Shown here piece after piece: positions 12,170 to 20,905 of a DNA stretch of 64,000 nt (positions are counted from its first letter, which is position 1; each line of letters begins with the position of its first letter). Under the pieces are notes generated by a model that worked only from the letters and a program-made list of their open reading frames with translations, made no database searches and was not told the DNA's origin. The translations under genes and the position numbers were made by a program. Origin of the DNA: Carposina sasakii (taxonomy: Eukaryota > Arthropoda > Insecta > Lepidoptera > Carposinidae); the NCBI GenBank assembly GCA_014607495.2, contig CP053159.1:9927501-9991500 (forward strand), written 5' to 3'.

Positions 12170-12433
12170 CCTTTATCAACGCAATAGTACCCAAAATAAT
12201 GATTTTTTGAATTTTTGTCTGTTTATCAGTTTGTCTGTTTGTCTGTGCGTTTGTGCACGCTCATCTCAGAAATGGCTGAACCGATTTCGATGCAGGTTTC
12301 AGGAATATATTGTGACAGGTCCCCCTTATCATATAGGCTACTTTTAATCCCGGGAAAATGTTTTTATCCTGGATAATTTCGACATTTTATTTTTTCTATA
12401 GTCCACGCGGACGGTGTCGCGGGCGTCCACTAG
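12170..12433 (+). mobile_element. Helitron-like non-autonomous element, copy 2 (5' end unclear)
   Basis: The body has CTGAACCGATTTCGATG, CCCGGGAAAATGTTTTTATC and GATAATTTCGACATTTTATT, and it ends CGCGGGCGTCCACTAG before T, matching the 3' end of the 9067 copy. The left boundary could not be fixed. Confidence 0.5.
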
Positions 12434-12810
12434 TGCGAAATAAGGTTTACAATTTAACATCCAATTCTTGTTGACATATGATTATAGTTTATTTTATTTT
12501 TTATAATACGTGATAGAACGACTGAACGATTTTTTTTCGTTTCTTAAATTAAACTTTTTGTTTCAACTCATCTGTAATTAAGTATTCAGTGGTAACATAT
12601 TTAGGATCACTCAAACTTCATTCACACTCAGCCATTGAAAAATATATCTTATGTAAAACAAAAACAAAACACACACATACTGCCATTTCTTAACCAATTT
12701 TCCTGACAGTGTACCGAGACAAAAGTGAACACTAAAACTGACAAAAAATAAGTTATCACAATGAAGGATTTTCTGACAAATATTAAAAGCTATATATACC
12801 TATAACATTG
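12434..12810. other. AT-rich stretch without recognised gene
   Basis: Nothing can be supported in this stretch. Confidence 0.4.
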
Positions 12811-13071
12811 GCCGAGTGGTGCCGGCAGAGTAGAATTCGTACCACCCCATGTCTGCCCGTGGGCATCGTACAAGGCGATTAAGGGTTTCCGGGAGGTGGG
12901 CAGCAGCGCCCTCCCGTGTTGACAACATAGTCCAAAATACAAACTGCGGTCACCAACCCGCCTGCCCAGTGTGGTGACTATGGGCAAATACCCCCCATGG
13001 CAGTCTTGTGGCGTGCCCCGGAGGAGGCCTACGTCCAGCAGTGGACTGTAATAGGCTGATGATGATGATGA
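12811..13071 (+). repeat. RTE LINE 3' end, 5'-truncated
   Basis: Matches the minus-strand copies at 34217-34472 and 63513-63625: GTGGTGCCGGCAGAGTA, GGCGATTAAGGGTTTCC, and the end GGCCTACGTCCAGCAGTGGA, then CTGTAATAGGCTGATGATGATGATG. The reading frame of the RTE C-terminus is lost here. Confidence 0.75.
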
Positions 13072-13072
13072 T

Positions 13073-13555
13073 TAAAAGCTAGCGAGGAGTTGTAGGTAAC
13101 GCCATCTATTTTTGACAGCTACTTTAACTTTTCACTAATTTTCAATAATTCAGAAAATCCCTCACTGTCCCTCTATTTGTCAGATTGCCTTATTACAGTT
13201 GTGGAGGCTTTTAAAGCTTGTAGCCTCGTAATCCGAGCTCATCTTGTCGCCGGCAGATTACTTGTAATTATGAAAATTAGTGTTGGAAGTTGGAAGGGGG
13301 ACACCTTCTAATCCTCATAAAGTTGGTGTAGATTATAAAGTAAAGATATGTAACACTGACAAGGGTTATGTGCGTTAAGAGAGAGAGTTACAGAAAGTTA
13401 TAGATTGTAATTTGGTGTTGTTAATGAAAATTCTTCATTAGGCGTACACAGAGCGTGCAGCCTCGCGAGGCATTTGCCGCGCAGCAGGTGCATAGTTATT
13501 GAAGTCAGTTCAAAAGTCCTATATTACCTACCTATATTTAGCTATAATAATGTAT
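13073..13555. other. No recognised gene
   Basis: No frame or repeat could be supported in this stretch. Confidence 0.4.
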
Positions 13556-14345
13556 AATAGCTGCTCAATAAACTGGAACGACTCCAGAATCTGGGTATCC
13601 GTTACATATATGGTTTACGCAAATATGATCACGTTTCTCAATTTCGTAAAGAGCTAAGATGGCTCCCAATCAGACTTCGCCGGAATGCGCACATTTTAAC
13701 TCTTTTATTTAAAATTCTTTATGATCGATCCTCTCCCCTGTATTTACGTGAAAGATTTGAGTATCTCTTCTCAAGAGACCATCCTTTGAGGTCCAATACA
13801 GCTTCCTTACTAAAAACTCCTCGTCACAATTCAGTTGCTTTTAACTTCTCTTTCTCTGTCTATGCGGTAAAGCTATGGAACTCGCTGCCTCACTCTGTGA
13901 GAGATTGTCCATCAGTTGATGTTTTTAAGAAAAGATTGAAGGTCCATTATTTATCTCTCCCATCTTCTTGATTAATAGTGTCTGATTATTGGTTCCTTAC
14001 TATTGTATACCAATTTACTTACATTTGATGTTATTTTTATCCTTTAGTATGTATACTATTTATCTATGCTTATCTATGTTTATGTGTTTTATTTAGGTAT
14101 TTATGTTTATGTAGTCTATTTAGGTATTTTTGTTTATTTTAGGTTTATGTCTTTTCTTTAATTAATTATTTAGTTTATTGGTCTATTTGTGTGCACACAA
14201 ACCTACCTCTTATGTTAATTTCTCTTTCACGGTTGGTTTGCTGGAAGAAATCTCTTTTAGAGATAAGCACGCCTTTGTACATTTTCTTTGTCATAAACTT
14301 TATTTGTGAAAACTTTACTGTGTACAATAAAGCATAATATATATA
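13556..14345 (+). pseudogene. 5'-truncated LINE copy (CR1/Jockey-like RT C-terminus)
   Basis: The plus frame from about 13560 to 13971 gives NLGIRYIYGLRKYDHVSQFR..., SPLYLRERFEYLFSRDHPLR, ...AVKLWNSLPHSVRDCPSVDV FKKRLKVHYL and a stop. This is the C-terminal tail of a LINE reverse transcriptase. It is followed by a 3' UTR ending CTGTGTACAATAAAGCATAA and a TA-rich tail. The copy at 25597-26585 on the minus strand is the same family and reaches further upstream. The Gypsy-type element at 14353 inserted into the tail of this copy. Confidence 0.75.
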
Positions 14346-14348
14346 TAA

Positions 14349-14352
14349 TATA
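14349..14352. repeat. Target site duplication (TATA) of the Gypsy-type element, left
   Basis: TATA directly precedes the TG of the 5' LTR and recurs at 19007-19010 after the CA of the 3' LTR. A 4-bp duplication suits Ty3/Gypsy integration, but the AT-rich context weakens the argument. Confidence 0.5.
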
Positions 14353-14788
14353 TGTCGGAGATCAAGATGTCATATCCTACAGTCGGATCTCCAACGCCAT
14401 CTATTTTCAATCGTTGAAGTTAGAAACGTCAAGTCGACAGCTATCACTGACTTGAGGACAGCTGTCACTTGGGTAAAGACAAGACAGAGTACTGAGAGGG
14501 CGCCACTGTAGATTTACAACGACCACCGGGTCGTTTGAATGGAGCCGGAGGGTATTCTGTCTGGCTGGTTGCGTCTGTCGAGCGAAGCACGGGTGCTAAT
14601 CAGCCTCTGTCTTGTACTTACCACGTTTCTACGTTATCCGCTAGAATCCTAGTAATCTTGTGCGTAGATACAGTGAAAGTGTTTGTGATTCCTAATTAAG
14701 CTTGTTTACTACACGCCGCATTCTTTATTTCGGATTTTGGAAGATGTCGGACACACCTAACGGCACGCCTCTCGACCCATCTACGTCA
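14353..14788 (+). repeat. 5' LTR of the Gypsy-type element
   Basis: Begins TGTCGGAGATCAAGATGTC and ends CCCATCTACGTCA. The gag ATG at 14744 lies inside it, so the last 45 bases of the LTR code for the first 15 Gag residues. No clear primer binding site follows. A TGG at 14796 starts TGGGATGCAACCCGG, but I cannot assign a tRNA. Confidence 0.85.
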
Positions 14789-15976
14789 TCAGGCGTGGGA
14801 TGCAACCCGGATCACCCACATGAAACACGTGCTTCAAATAGTGACTCGAGCGAAGAAAAATGGCGTCTTCTCTTCGAGCAACAAAATCAAAATTTTCTGG
14901 CGTTGTTGGTGCAAGCAATAAAACTACCTGCATCTTCGGACTCTATTCGCCTTCCTGATTTCGACCCAGAAAAAAGAGACATCGACGCCCGAGCTTGGAT
15001 AACGACCGCGGACATGTGTATCACAGATCGACATCGCCATGGATCTTCTCTGATGATCGCGTTAAGCCACGCACTCAAGGGCGAAGCATCATCTTGGCTG
15101 TCTTCAATATCGTTTCCTAATATGACGTGGGCCGATTTCAAGGAGCTTTTCGTAGCAAGGTATGACTGTCCTGAAACTGCTGCTTCCTTTCTCATCAGTA
15201 TGCACGACAAGAAACCGAGAGATAACGAGTGCCTGGCCTCATACGCCGCTACCCTCATAACATCCTTAATGGCAAGGTGGAATGGACTGACTACAGAACA
15301 GATAGCAATAGCCACTGTCTTAGCTCATATTTCAAAACAAGAGCCACGTGTTCAGAGGATTGCTATAACGACTGACATCAAGACGCGTAACCATTTACAA
15401 AAGGAACTGAAGGCTGTCTCGTTCCTGAAGAGAAGTTATTCATCAAGTATTTATCGTGATGGACCCGACCTAAAAAGAAACCGACCTAATGGATCTGCTG
15501 TGACCATCAAGTGCTTTAATTGTGGACAACTAGGCCACAAATCTCTTCAATGTCGCAACAAACCCAATTCGAAGAAGCAAGATGACCGGTCCAAACACAG
15601 GTCCTTTCACGGGGACCATAACTCGACCAACCAACCTACAGGGAGAACCGATCGCATCACCTGCTTCAACTGCCGGGAACAAGGCCACTATGCATCCGAC
15701 TGCCCGAAGAGGAAAATCAAGGAGGGGAACAACGGTACCGGCGGCGGCACTGGAACTGGTCCAGCTAAGGAAAAGCGAGTAGACGTGTGCATTGTGAATG
15801 CGCCTTCGGGTTCTCTGCGTCACTCTGGTGAGTCATTCCCATTTACTTACGACTCAGGTTCAGAGTGTTCCTTAGTTAAAGAATCGATTGCTTTGAAACT
15901 TAGTGGTAAGCGAATTTATGACAATGTTTCTATGACTGGTATAGGACAAACTTCTATAGCCTCGTACATGCTCTAG
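14744..15976 (+). CDS. gag: Gag with protease start, Ty3/Gypsy type
   Basis: A 410-codon frame. I chose ATG 14744 (MSDTPNGTPL...) over the non-ATG extension to 14702. A helical capsid-like part spans about residues 60-200 (SLMIALSHALKGEASSWLSS, then ...WADFKELFVARY), as in Gypsy Gag. Two CCHC zinc knuckles follow, at about residues 257 (CFNCGQLGHKSLQC) and 307 (CFNCREQGHYASDC), for RNA binding. An aspartic protease start with D-S-G at about residue 370 (YDSGSECSLV) is broken off after TGIGQTSIAS, where the sequence jumps into an RT fragment and stops. Gag would form the particle and bind genomic RNA; the protease is truncated and probably dead. The first 15 codons lie in the LTR. Confidence 0.8.
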   Translation: MSDTPNGTPLDPSTSSGVGCNPDHPHETRASNSDSSEEKWRLLFEQQNQNFLALLVQAIKLPASSDSIRLPDFDPEKRDIDARAWITTADMCITDRHRHGSSLMIALSHALKGEASSWLSSISFPNMTWADFKELFVARYDCPETAASFLISMHDKKPRDNECLASYAATLITSLMARWNGLTTEQIAIATVLAHISKQEPRVQRIAITTDIKTRNHLQKELKAVSFLKRSYSSSIYRDGPDLKRNRPNGSAVTIKCFNCGQLGHKSLQCRNKPNSKKQDDRSKHRSFHGDHNSTNQPTGRTDRITCFNCREQGHYASDCPKRKIKEGNNGTGGGTGTGPAKEKRVDVCIVNAPSGSLRHSGESFPFTYDSGSECSLVKESIALKLSGKRIYDNVSMTGIGQTSIASYML

Positions 15977-16230
15977 GCGATCTCGTGAACAAGTACGTTG
16001 TAGTGTACATGGATGACGTGCTAGTTGTGGCCAGTAACATCGACGAAGCTTTCGATAGACTAAAGGTAGTATTAGAAGTTCTTTCTGGGAAGGGATTTTC
16101 GTTAAATCCTAAAAAGTGCTCATTCCTGAAAGAAAAAGTAGAGTACCTAGGCTTCGAGGTGCGCCGAGGTCAAATTCGTCTGAATCCACGAAAGATAGTT
16201 GCACTTACCGCTTTACCACCGACCGGCGCT
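15959..16230 (+). pseudogene. Reverse transcriptase fragment of the Gypsy-type element
   Basis: The frame reads LGDLVNKYVVVYMDDVLVVA, then SNIDEAFDRLKVVLEVLSGK and KKCSFLKEKVEYLGF. This is the catalytic Y-M-D-D motif and the thumb-side 'FL-x-x-x-V-x-YLGF' of Gypsy RT. The fragment is fused out of frame to the truncated protease at about 15960 and joined at about 16230 to a second protease. It has none of the upstream RT motifs, so it cannot be active. Confidence 0.8.
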
Positions 16231-16956
16231 CTTAATAATCAAGGTAGATTTTATGATTTTCATTTTGATTCGGGTGCTGAGTGTTCACTAATAAAAGAAA
16301 GCGTTGCATCAAGTTTCAATGGTAAAAGAATTGCTAAAACTGTCTCTCTAACGGGAATTGGTCAAACCAGTGTATTCAGCACCCAGCAAATACTGTGTAA
16401 TGTTGAAATTAATGATTATTGTTTAGAACTTTTATTACATGTTTTACCCGATGTGTATATGCGTAGTGATATTATGCTAGGTCGTGAAATATTGAGTCAA
16501 GGCTTCGTTATTAACTTGTCAACAAATAATTATAGCATTTCAAAACAAAATAATTTGACAGTTTTAAATTGTGACGTTTTAACCGATTCTAGTATCAGTA
16601 ACGACTTTAGTAATGTTGACACAGATATACCCTCTTGTAAAAAGTCAGATCTTTTAACTATTTTAGGTGAATATTCCAGTTATTTTACAACAGGTTTGCC
16701 AAAAACTCGTGTAACTACAGGTGAACTCGAAATTCGATTAATTGATCCGAAGTATAGAGGTCCTTTTAGGGTATCGGAGGTACTTGAAGGTAATCGTTAT
16801 GTTCTTAAAGCCCTTAATTCCAATAGAACCTATAAGTACGCACATGACAGACTTAGGCGAATGCCTGCGAATGACATTACCAATGACATGCTGACATGTG
16901 ACCGTGATGATAATCTGTGCGAACTTGACGGGGATGGACCGTCATGTTCAAATTAA
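16231..16956 (+). pseudogene. Second protease and linker fused to integrase C-terminus
   Basis: In frame with the RT fragment comes a second, diverged aspartic protease (FDSGAECSLIKES at about 16264, ending at DIMLGREILSQGF). It is paralogous to the one at 15850 but clearly a different sequence. A linker typical of the region before Gypsy RT (LLTILGEYSSYFTTGLP) follows, then an abrupt join to an integrase C-terminal 'PKYRGPFRVSEVLEGNRYVL' and 'YAHDRLRRMP' tail with a stop at 16956. The whole RT, RNase H and integrase core is deleted between linker and tail. Confidence 0.75.
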
Positions 16957-16980
16957 TGTTGAGTTGACTGATTGAGAGTG

Positions 16981-17151
16981 GTTTACGGATACCGGATAGA
17001 GGTATTCAAGAGTCACTGGATGGAAGTGACTAGACTGGTATACGGAAGCTGGATGGAAGTTTCTAAGAGTCACTGGATGGAAGTGACTAGACTGGTTTAC
17101 GGAAGCTGGATGGAAGTTTCCAAGAGTTGCTAGATTGAGGCAACTAGACTT
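16981..17151 (+). repeat. Hairpin array 1: three 57-bp units, six hairpins
   Basis: Three tandem units of exactly 57 bp (16981-17037, 17038-17094, 17095-17151). Each has two hairpins of a 7-bp stem and 7-nt loop. Unit 2: stem GGAAGCT/AGTTTCT, loop GGATGGA, then stem AGTCACT/AGTGACT, loop GGATGGA. Unit 1's first stem is GGATACC/GGTATTC with loop GGATAGA. Unit 3's second stem is AGTTGCT/GGCAACT with loop AGATTGA. Stems change while pairing is kept (G-U wobble allowed) and the loop stays near GGATGGA. The array lies 24 bases after the integrase-like stop, in the 3' untranslated part. I do not recognise it as a described element. Confidence 0.85.
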
Positions 17152-17218
17152 ACTTGACTGACGTTACTCTATATGGATTGTGTATACTGTAGCCTTGTTT
17201 TGGAATTATTTACTTTGT

Positions 17219-17424
17219 GTGTGCCATGCCGTTTGGTTTAAAGAACGCCAGTTCAGTTTATCAGCGGGCTATAGCAAAAGCTTTAGGTGAATTAGCTCAT
17301 AGTTATATTGTTTCTTACATTGATGACCTGCTGGTATTGTATTCTACAGGAGAGCAGGGGTTGGAACGTCTACGACGTGTCTTAGATGTGTTCATTAGAA
17401 TGAAAAACGTAATCAAGTTAAACT
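17219..17424 (+). pseudogene. Second reverse transcriptase fragment (different Gypsy copy)
   Basis: The frame reads CAMPFGLKNASSVYQRAIAK and SYIVSYIDDLLVLYSTGEQG, then LERLRRVLDVF. This contains the RT motif M-P-F-G-L-x-N-A and the catalytic Y-I-D-D. It overlaps in position, but not in sequence, with the RT fragment at 15959, so it came from a different related template. It stops at 17426. Confidence 0.8.
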
Positions 17425-17429
17425 AGATC

Positions 17430-17601
17430 CTAAATTTTAAGGACCGTATAAAATTTAATTGTTAGATGGTGATAGATACCGACTAAAATCTTTGTCTTCA
17501 AATCGAACCTACAAATATTCGCACGATCGGGTCCGTAGGGTGCCAGACCATCAAGTTCCTAGTAATTTTGATATCGAAATTAATGTGACCTCAGAGTCTA
17601 A
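17430..17601 (+). pseudogene. Second integrase C-terminal fragment
   Basis: Read with one or two breaks, the sequence gives '...GPYKI', 'LLDGDRYRLKSLSSNRTYKY', then 'SHDRVRRVPDHQVPSNFDIE' and a stop at 17601-17603. It parallels the tail at 16750-16956 (RTYKYAHDRLRRMP) and is again followed by a hairpin array. It has stop codons in frame and cannot act alone. Confidence 0.65.
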
Positions 17602-17698
17602 ATGAATGAATTTTCATATGCGATGTACAAGTTACTGACCGGTTTTTTTTAAATTGTGACTTTGACAAACCCTTGACAGACAGTAGTATGTATTTGTG

Positions 17699-17911
17699 GC
17701 AGAACCGAAGGACCGAGTTTCTGCTGTAGCCGATGGACAGTGCTACATGTGTGTGTGTGGGAAACCGAGGGACCGTGTTTCCGTAGTAGGTAGCCGATGG
17801 ACTGTGCTACATGTGTGTGTTGGAAACCGAAGGACTGTGTTTCCATAGTAGATAGCCGAAGGACTGGCTATATGACTAACTGTTACTGTAATGTTGACCG
17901 AAGGAAAGGTC
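17699..17911 (+). repeat. Hairpin array 2: seven hairpins with a CGAWGGACYGT-type loop
   Basis: Seven stem-loops in a row: 17699-17724 (GCAGAA/TTCTGC), 17726-17746 (GTAGC/GCTAC), 17760-17782 (GGAAAC/GTTTCC), 17790-17810 (GTAGC/GCTAC), 17822-17844 (GGAAAC/GTTTCC), 17852-17871 (ATAGCC/GGCTAT), 17896-17911 (GACC/GGTC). Loops are CGATGGACAGT, CGAGGGACCGT, CGATGGACTGT, CGAAGGACTGT and close variants, sharing the GATGGA/GAAGGA core with array 1. Stems differ but pair. TGTGTGTGTG spacers separate the pairs. It follows the second integrase-like tail and lies upstream of the 3' LTR. Confidence 0.8.
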
Positions 17912-18113
17912 TGACTGATTTAAACGTATGTGCGAGTCTGCTTATCTTTTATTTTTTATGTCTTTACGTAAAGATTTTGGGAACTTGACGGTCGATGAGC
18001 GATTTTTGTGATTTCATGAACTATTGTAATAAGAAGTCTTTAAATTTAAGTTAAGGCAGAATGGCCGAGCGCAGATACTTCCTTGAGTTATCTTGTTCAC
18101 AGATTCATCGGTT

Positions 18114-18131
18114 CTACCCGAGGACGGGTAG
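18114..18131 (+). repeat. Isolated hairpin with the same loop core, 16 bases before the 3' LTR
   Basis: Stem CTACCC/GGGTAG with loop GAGGAC. The loop and closing pair read C-GAGGAC-G, like the array 2 loops. It sits where a polypurine tract would be expected; no clear purine run precedes the LTR. Confidence 0.6.
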
Positions 18132-18147
18132 TCTGTCAAAATGGCCG

Positions 18148-19006
18148 TGTCGGAGATCAAGATGTCATATCCTACAGTCGGATCTCCAACGCCATCTATT
18201 TTCAATCGTTGAAGTTAGAAACGTCAAGTCGACAGCTATCACTGACTTGAGGACAGCTGTTTTTTTTTTTTTTTTTAGTTTATCCCGAAGGAAAGGCAAG
18301 GGGAACTAAGCCCATACAGCCTAATCATTGTTTAGTAAAATGTATTCTGAATTTATGATGGATGACAATGATGATGAGTGGAAACGTCGGGAAAATCCTC
18401 AAGAACAAGTGTAAAGTTAGTCAAAATGGAAAATTATTGCAGAAACAACTTACATGCGCCCATGAAGAAATCGTAATCCGGCTAAAGTTTTACTCGGCTT
18501 ACCTGCATATAAAACCATGCACACGCACTAGATTCACATCACAAGTAATCAAAATATAACTTATCTACCAGAAAACATCACTTTACGGACACATGCAAGC
18601 CATTTACAAATAATTTTTCATTTTCACAAGAAAATTACACCTGCACCCTTCCAGCTTTTCCCGCCGAATCTGAGGACAGCTGTCACTTGGGTAAAGACAA
18701 GACAGAGTACTGAGAGGGCGCCACTGTAGATTTACAACGACCACCGGGTCGTTTGAATGGAGCCGGAGGGTATTCTGTCTGGCTGGTTGCGTCTGTCGAG
18801 CGAAGCACGGGTGCTAATCAGCCTCTGTCTTGTACTTACCACGTTTCTACGTTATCCGCTAGAATCCTAGTAATCTTGTGCGTAGATACAGTGAAAGTGT
18901 TTGTGATTCCTAATTAAGCTTGTTTACTACACGCCGCATTCTTTATTTCGGATTTTGGAAGATGTCGGACACACCTAACGGCACGCCTCTCGACCCATCT
19001 ACGTCA
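18148..19006 (+). repeat. 3' LTR of the Gypsy-type element, split by an insertion
   Basis: Matches 14353-14788 over its whole length once the insertion 18261-18670 and one copy of its 13-bp duplication are removed (859 - 423 = 436 bp). It ends CCCATCTACGTCA, then TATA. It therefore also carries the first 15 gag codons. Confidence 0.85.
18261..18670 (-). mobile_element. SINE-like or LINE-derived poly(A) element, copy 1 (in the 3' LTR)
   Basis: A 410-bp insertion flanked by TGAGGACAGCTGT at 18248-18260 and 18671-18683. On the minus strand it starts GATTCGGCGGGAAAAGCTGG, contains GTGTGCATGGTTTTATATGC and TAAGTTGTTTCTG, and ends TTCCTTCGGGATAAAC then poly(A) (a run of T on plus at 18260-18276). 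The copy at 40477-40856 is the same family. The 13-bp duplication and poly(A) show target-primed reverse transcription. No open frame and no clear tRNA-type promoter boxes are seen. Confidence 0.85.
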
Positions 19007-19881
19007 TATATATAATATATTTTTTAATATATCAGTTTATACATAATTTCAAAGAAATAAAAAGCGATTCTCATTTTATGTTAATAATCAAACACACTCT
19101 CTTTTTTTATTATTTTATTAACAAAAGATTGTAATTTACCCAAAGTTTTCTTTGAATAAGTTCATTTTGCCACAGATAGGTTTTCAATGACGGGGGCGAT
19201 ACGTTCAAAAGGTAGATTTCTCGCAAACATGCTTTCTTTGAACCCTCATCATGGTGAATATTTGAGGGAAAACATAACCGTCTTTTACTTCAGTAACCTT
19301 TAACGTAAAGAAGAAGCCAAAGCAATGCGATCACGAAAATTGTGAGTGTGTGAGTGCACAGGGCGAGTGTATCTGAGTGGAAGGCACAGAACACGTAACA
19401 TAGGTGGAAGGCGTCAGAGAACACCACACATGCGTCACACAATCTTATAATTTTAAGTCCACATTGCCAAAGAATTGTAATAATATTGTCAGTCAGTGCT
19501 TAATGTAATATTAAGCATACCTATCTTCATACTTCACATTCTGTTTTTCTATTAGTTTTAATGCTTTATAGTCGCTAGTTAGGTCGCCCCGGGATTTTCT
19601 ATGCTTTGTTATGCATTTTTCTGGTCGCCTCTATTGATCCTGGCTCACAGGAGTTGCAGAGGCGGGAATGAGTGCACTCACCATGGTGGGCCAATGCCGA
19701 TTAGTTATTGAATACGCTGTCTCATCGTGTATCTTGTCAAAAATACTAAATATTTTAAATAATGTGTCCAAGTTATATATTTCTTTGTGATTTCTTTTAC
19801 GTTATACGTATTTTAACATTTGTGGTAGGTAATACGAATTTTATAAGCAATCATCGGTAGCTGTACTTTTCTTAACGTACA
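19007..19881. other. No recognised gene
   Basis: AT-rich flank. Bases 19320-19440 share a diverged block with 33415-33480 (AAGCGAAAATTGAGAATGTG-like), probably old repeat. Nothing else is supported. Confidence 0.35.
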
Positions 19882-20012
19882 TACATACATAAAAATCACG
19901 CCTTTTTCCCGGAGGGGTAGGCAGAGATCACGAATCTCCATTTGCTACGATCCTGACACACCTCTTTCGCTTCATCTACTTTCATGATATTCTTCATGCA
20001 CGCTCGTCGGCT
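19882..20012 (-). repeat. Dispersed repeat with (TATG)n tail, second family
   Basis: Starts CATACATACATAAAAATCAC, then GCCTTTTTCCCGGAGGGGTA and GGCAGAGATC, and ends near TTCATGCACGCTCGTCGG. This block is familiar from many lepidopteran genomes. A shorter related piece is at 11883-11935. Confidence 0.55.
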
Positions 20013-20516
20013 TTATTTTCTATAAGATATAATAGAAAGATAATAATACTTTTAATAGGAAATATAACCGGGAAAGATTATAAAAACATGTACATATAAA
20101 GTAAAACGTAAACATATAATACCTATATTATATATTGTCTGTGCTTACATAGCCCACGGATCCATTAAACTTTGCTTTACAGCCATTTTTCAGCAACTGT
20201 TTTACCTAAAAAAAAACATATTCGGTTATTCTAGAGAACTTTTACAAATGCAAATGACTTGAAAAATTGAAACGTTTCTTTAGTACAATATTTACTTAGT
20301 ACTGTAGTTAACGAGTGGCCCAAATGGGTGGGCGTTATGAAAGGGCCGGCTTGAAACGGTTTCATAAATCTAATGAAGGATTCATTTTCGCCATTTTATT
20401 GTCAATCTCGGGGAGCTACGGCCACAGGCATAAAATGTAACTGACTATGCTCACCTCTTTAGTCCCTTTTGAAATAGGCAGAGTTGCGAGTGTTAACACC
20501 TTTCTAACATTACAAT

Positions 20517-20780
20517 CATCTTCAGGTTAGCCTATAGCAGTCTACTGCTGAACATGGGTCTCCACAAGCACGCCACAAGGCCCGATCGTCCGTTTCCACC
20601 ATCCAGTTACTACAAGCCACCCTCTTCAAGTCATCGGCCCATCTGGCCGGGGGGCGTCCAACGCAACGCTTGCCGAGGCGCGGTCACCTTTCGAGAACTC
20701 GCGTACTCCATTGGTTCTACTGCAGATGTGATCAATCCTCTCTCACTTCAGTTTCTTACGCAGGATATTCTCTGTTTAAG
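20517..20780 (-). pseudogene. RTE LINE fragment
   Basis: On the minus strand it corresponds to the RTE C-terminal region seen at 7941-8100 (GCCTATAGCAGTCTACTGCTG on plus at the 3' end, then GATCGTCCGTTTCCACCATC, CAGTTACTACAAGCC). Plus-strand frames over it are shadows. Confidence 0.65.
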
Positions 20781-20905
20781 CCAGTAACTTGTCACTGTCA
20801 TGAAATCATTACATCTGTCCCCGATATGCTTAATGTAGCTATAGTATCTCTTACAAAATCCTGCAGTTCTGGTTGCTTCATTTCAGATACACAGCCGTGT
20901 GTATA

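Larger units (their letters stand above)
14353..19006 (+). mobile_element. Ty3/Gypsy-type LTR retrotransposon, internally rearranged
   Basis: Two direct repeats of 436 bp (14353-14788, and 18148-19006 after removing a 423-bp insertion plus duplication) start TG, end CA and are flanked by TATA. As far as I can compare by eye they are identical, so insertion was recent. The interior (3359 bp) carries an intact gag with protease, then a mosaic: RT fragment, second protease and linker, integrase C-terminus, hairpin array, RT fragment, integrase C-terminus, hairpin array. Most of RT, all of RNase H and the integrase core are absent, so it could move only with help from an intact relative. Confidence 0.85.

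Noticed and set aside
14339..14352. A 12-13-bp duplication (TATATAATATAT) around the Gypsy-type element
   Set aside because: The flank is a LINE TA-rich tail, so longer matches arise by chance. TG...CA ends with TATA fit LTR integration better.
16981..17911. Regular repeats that could be read as a CRISPR-like array
   Set aside because: The units are 57 bp with two hairpins each and no unique spacers, they sit within a eukaryotic LTR element, and there are no cas genes.
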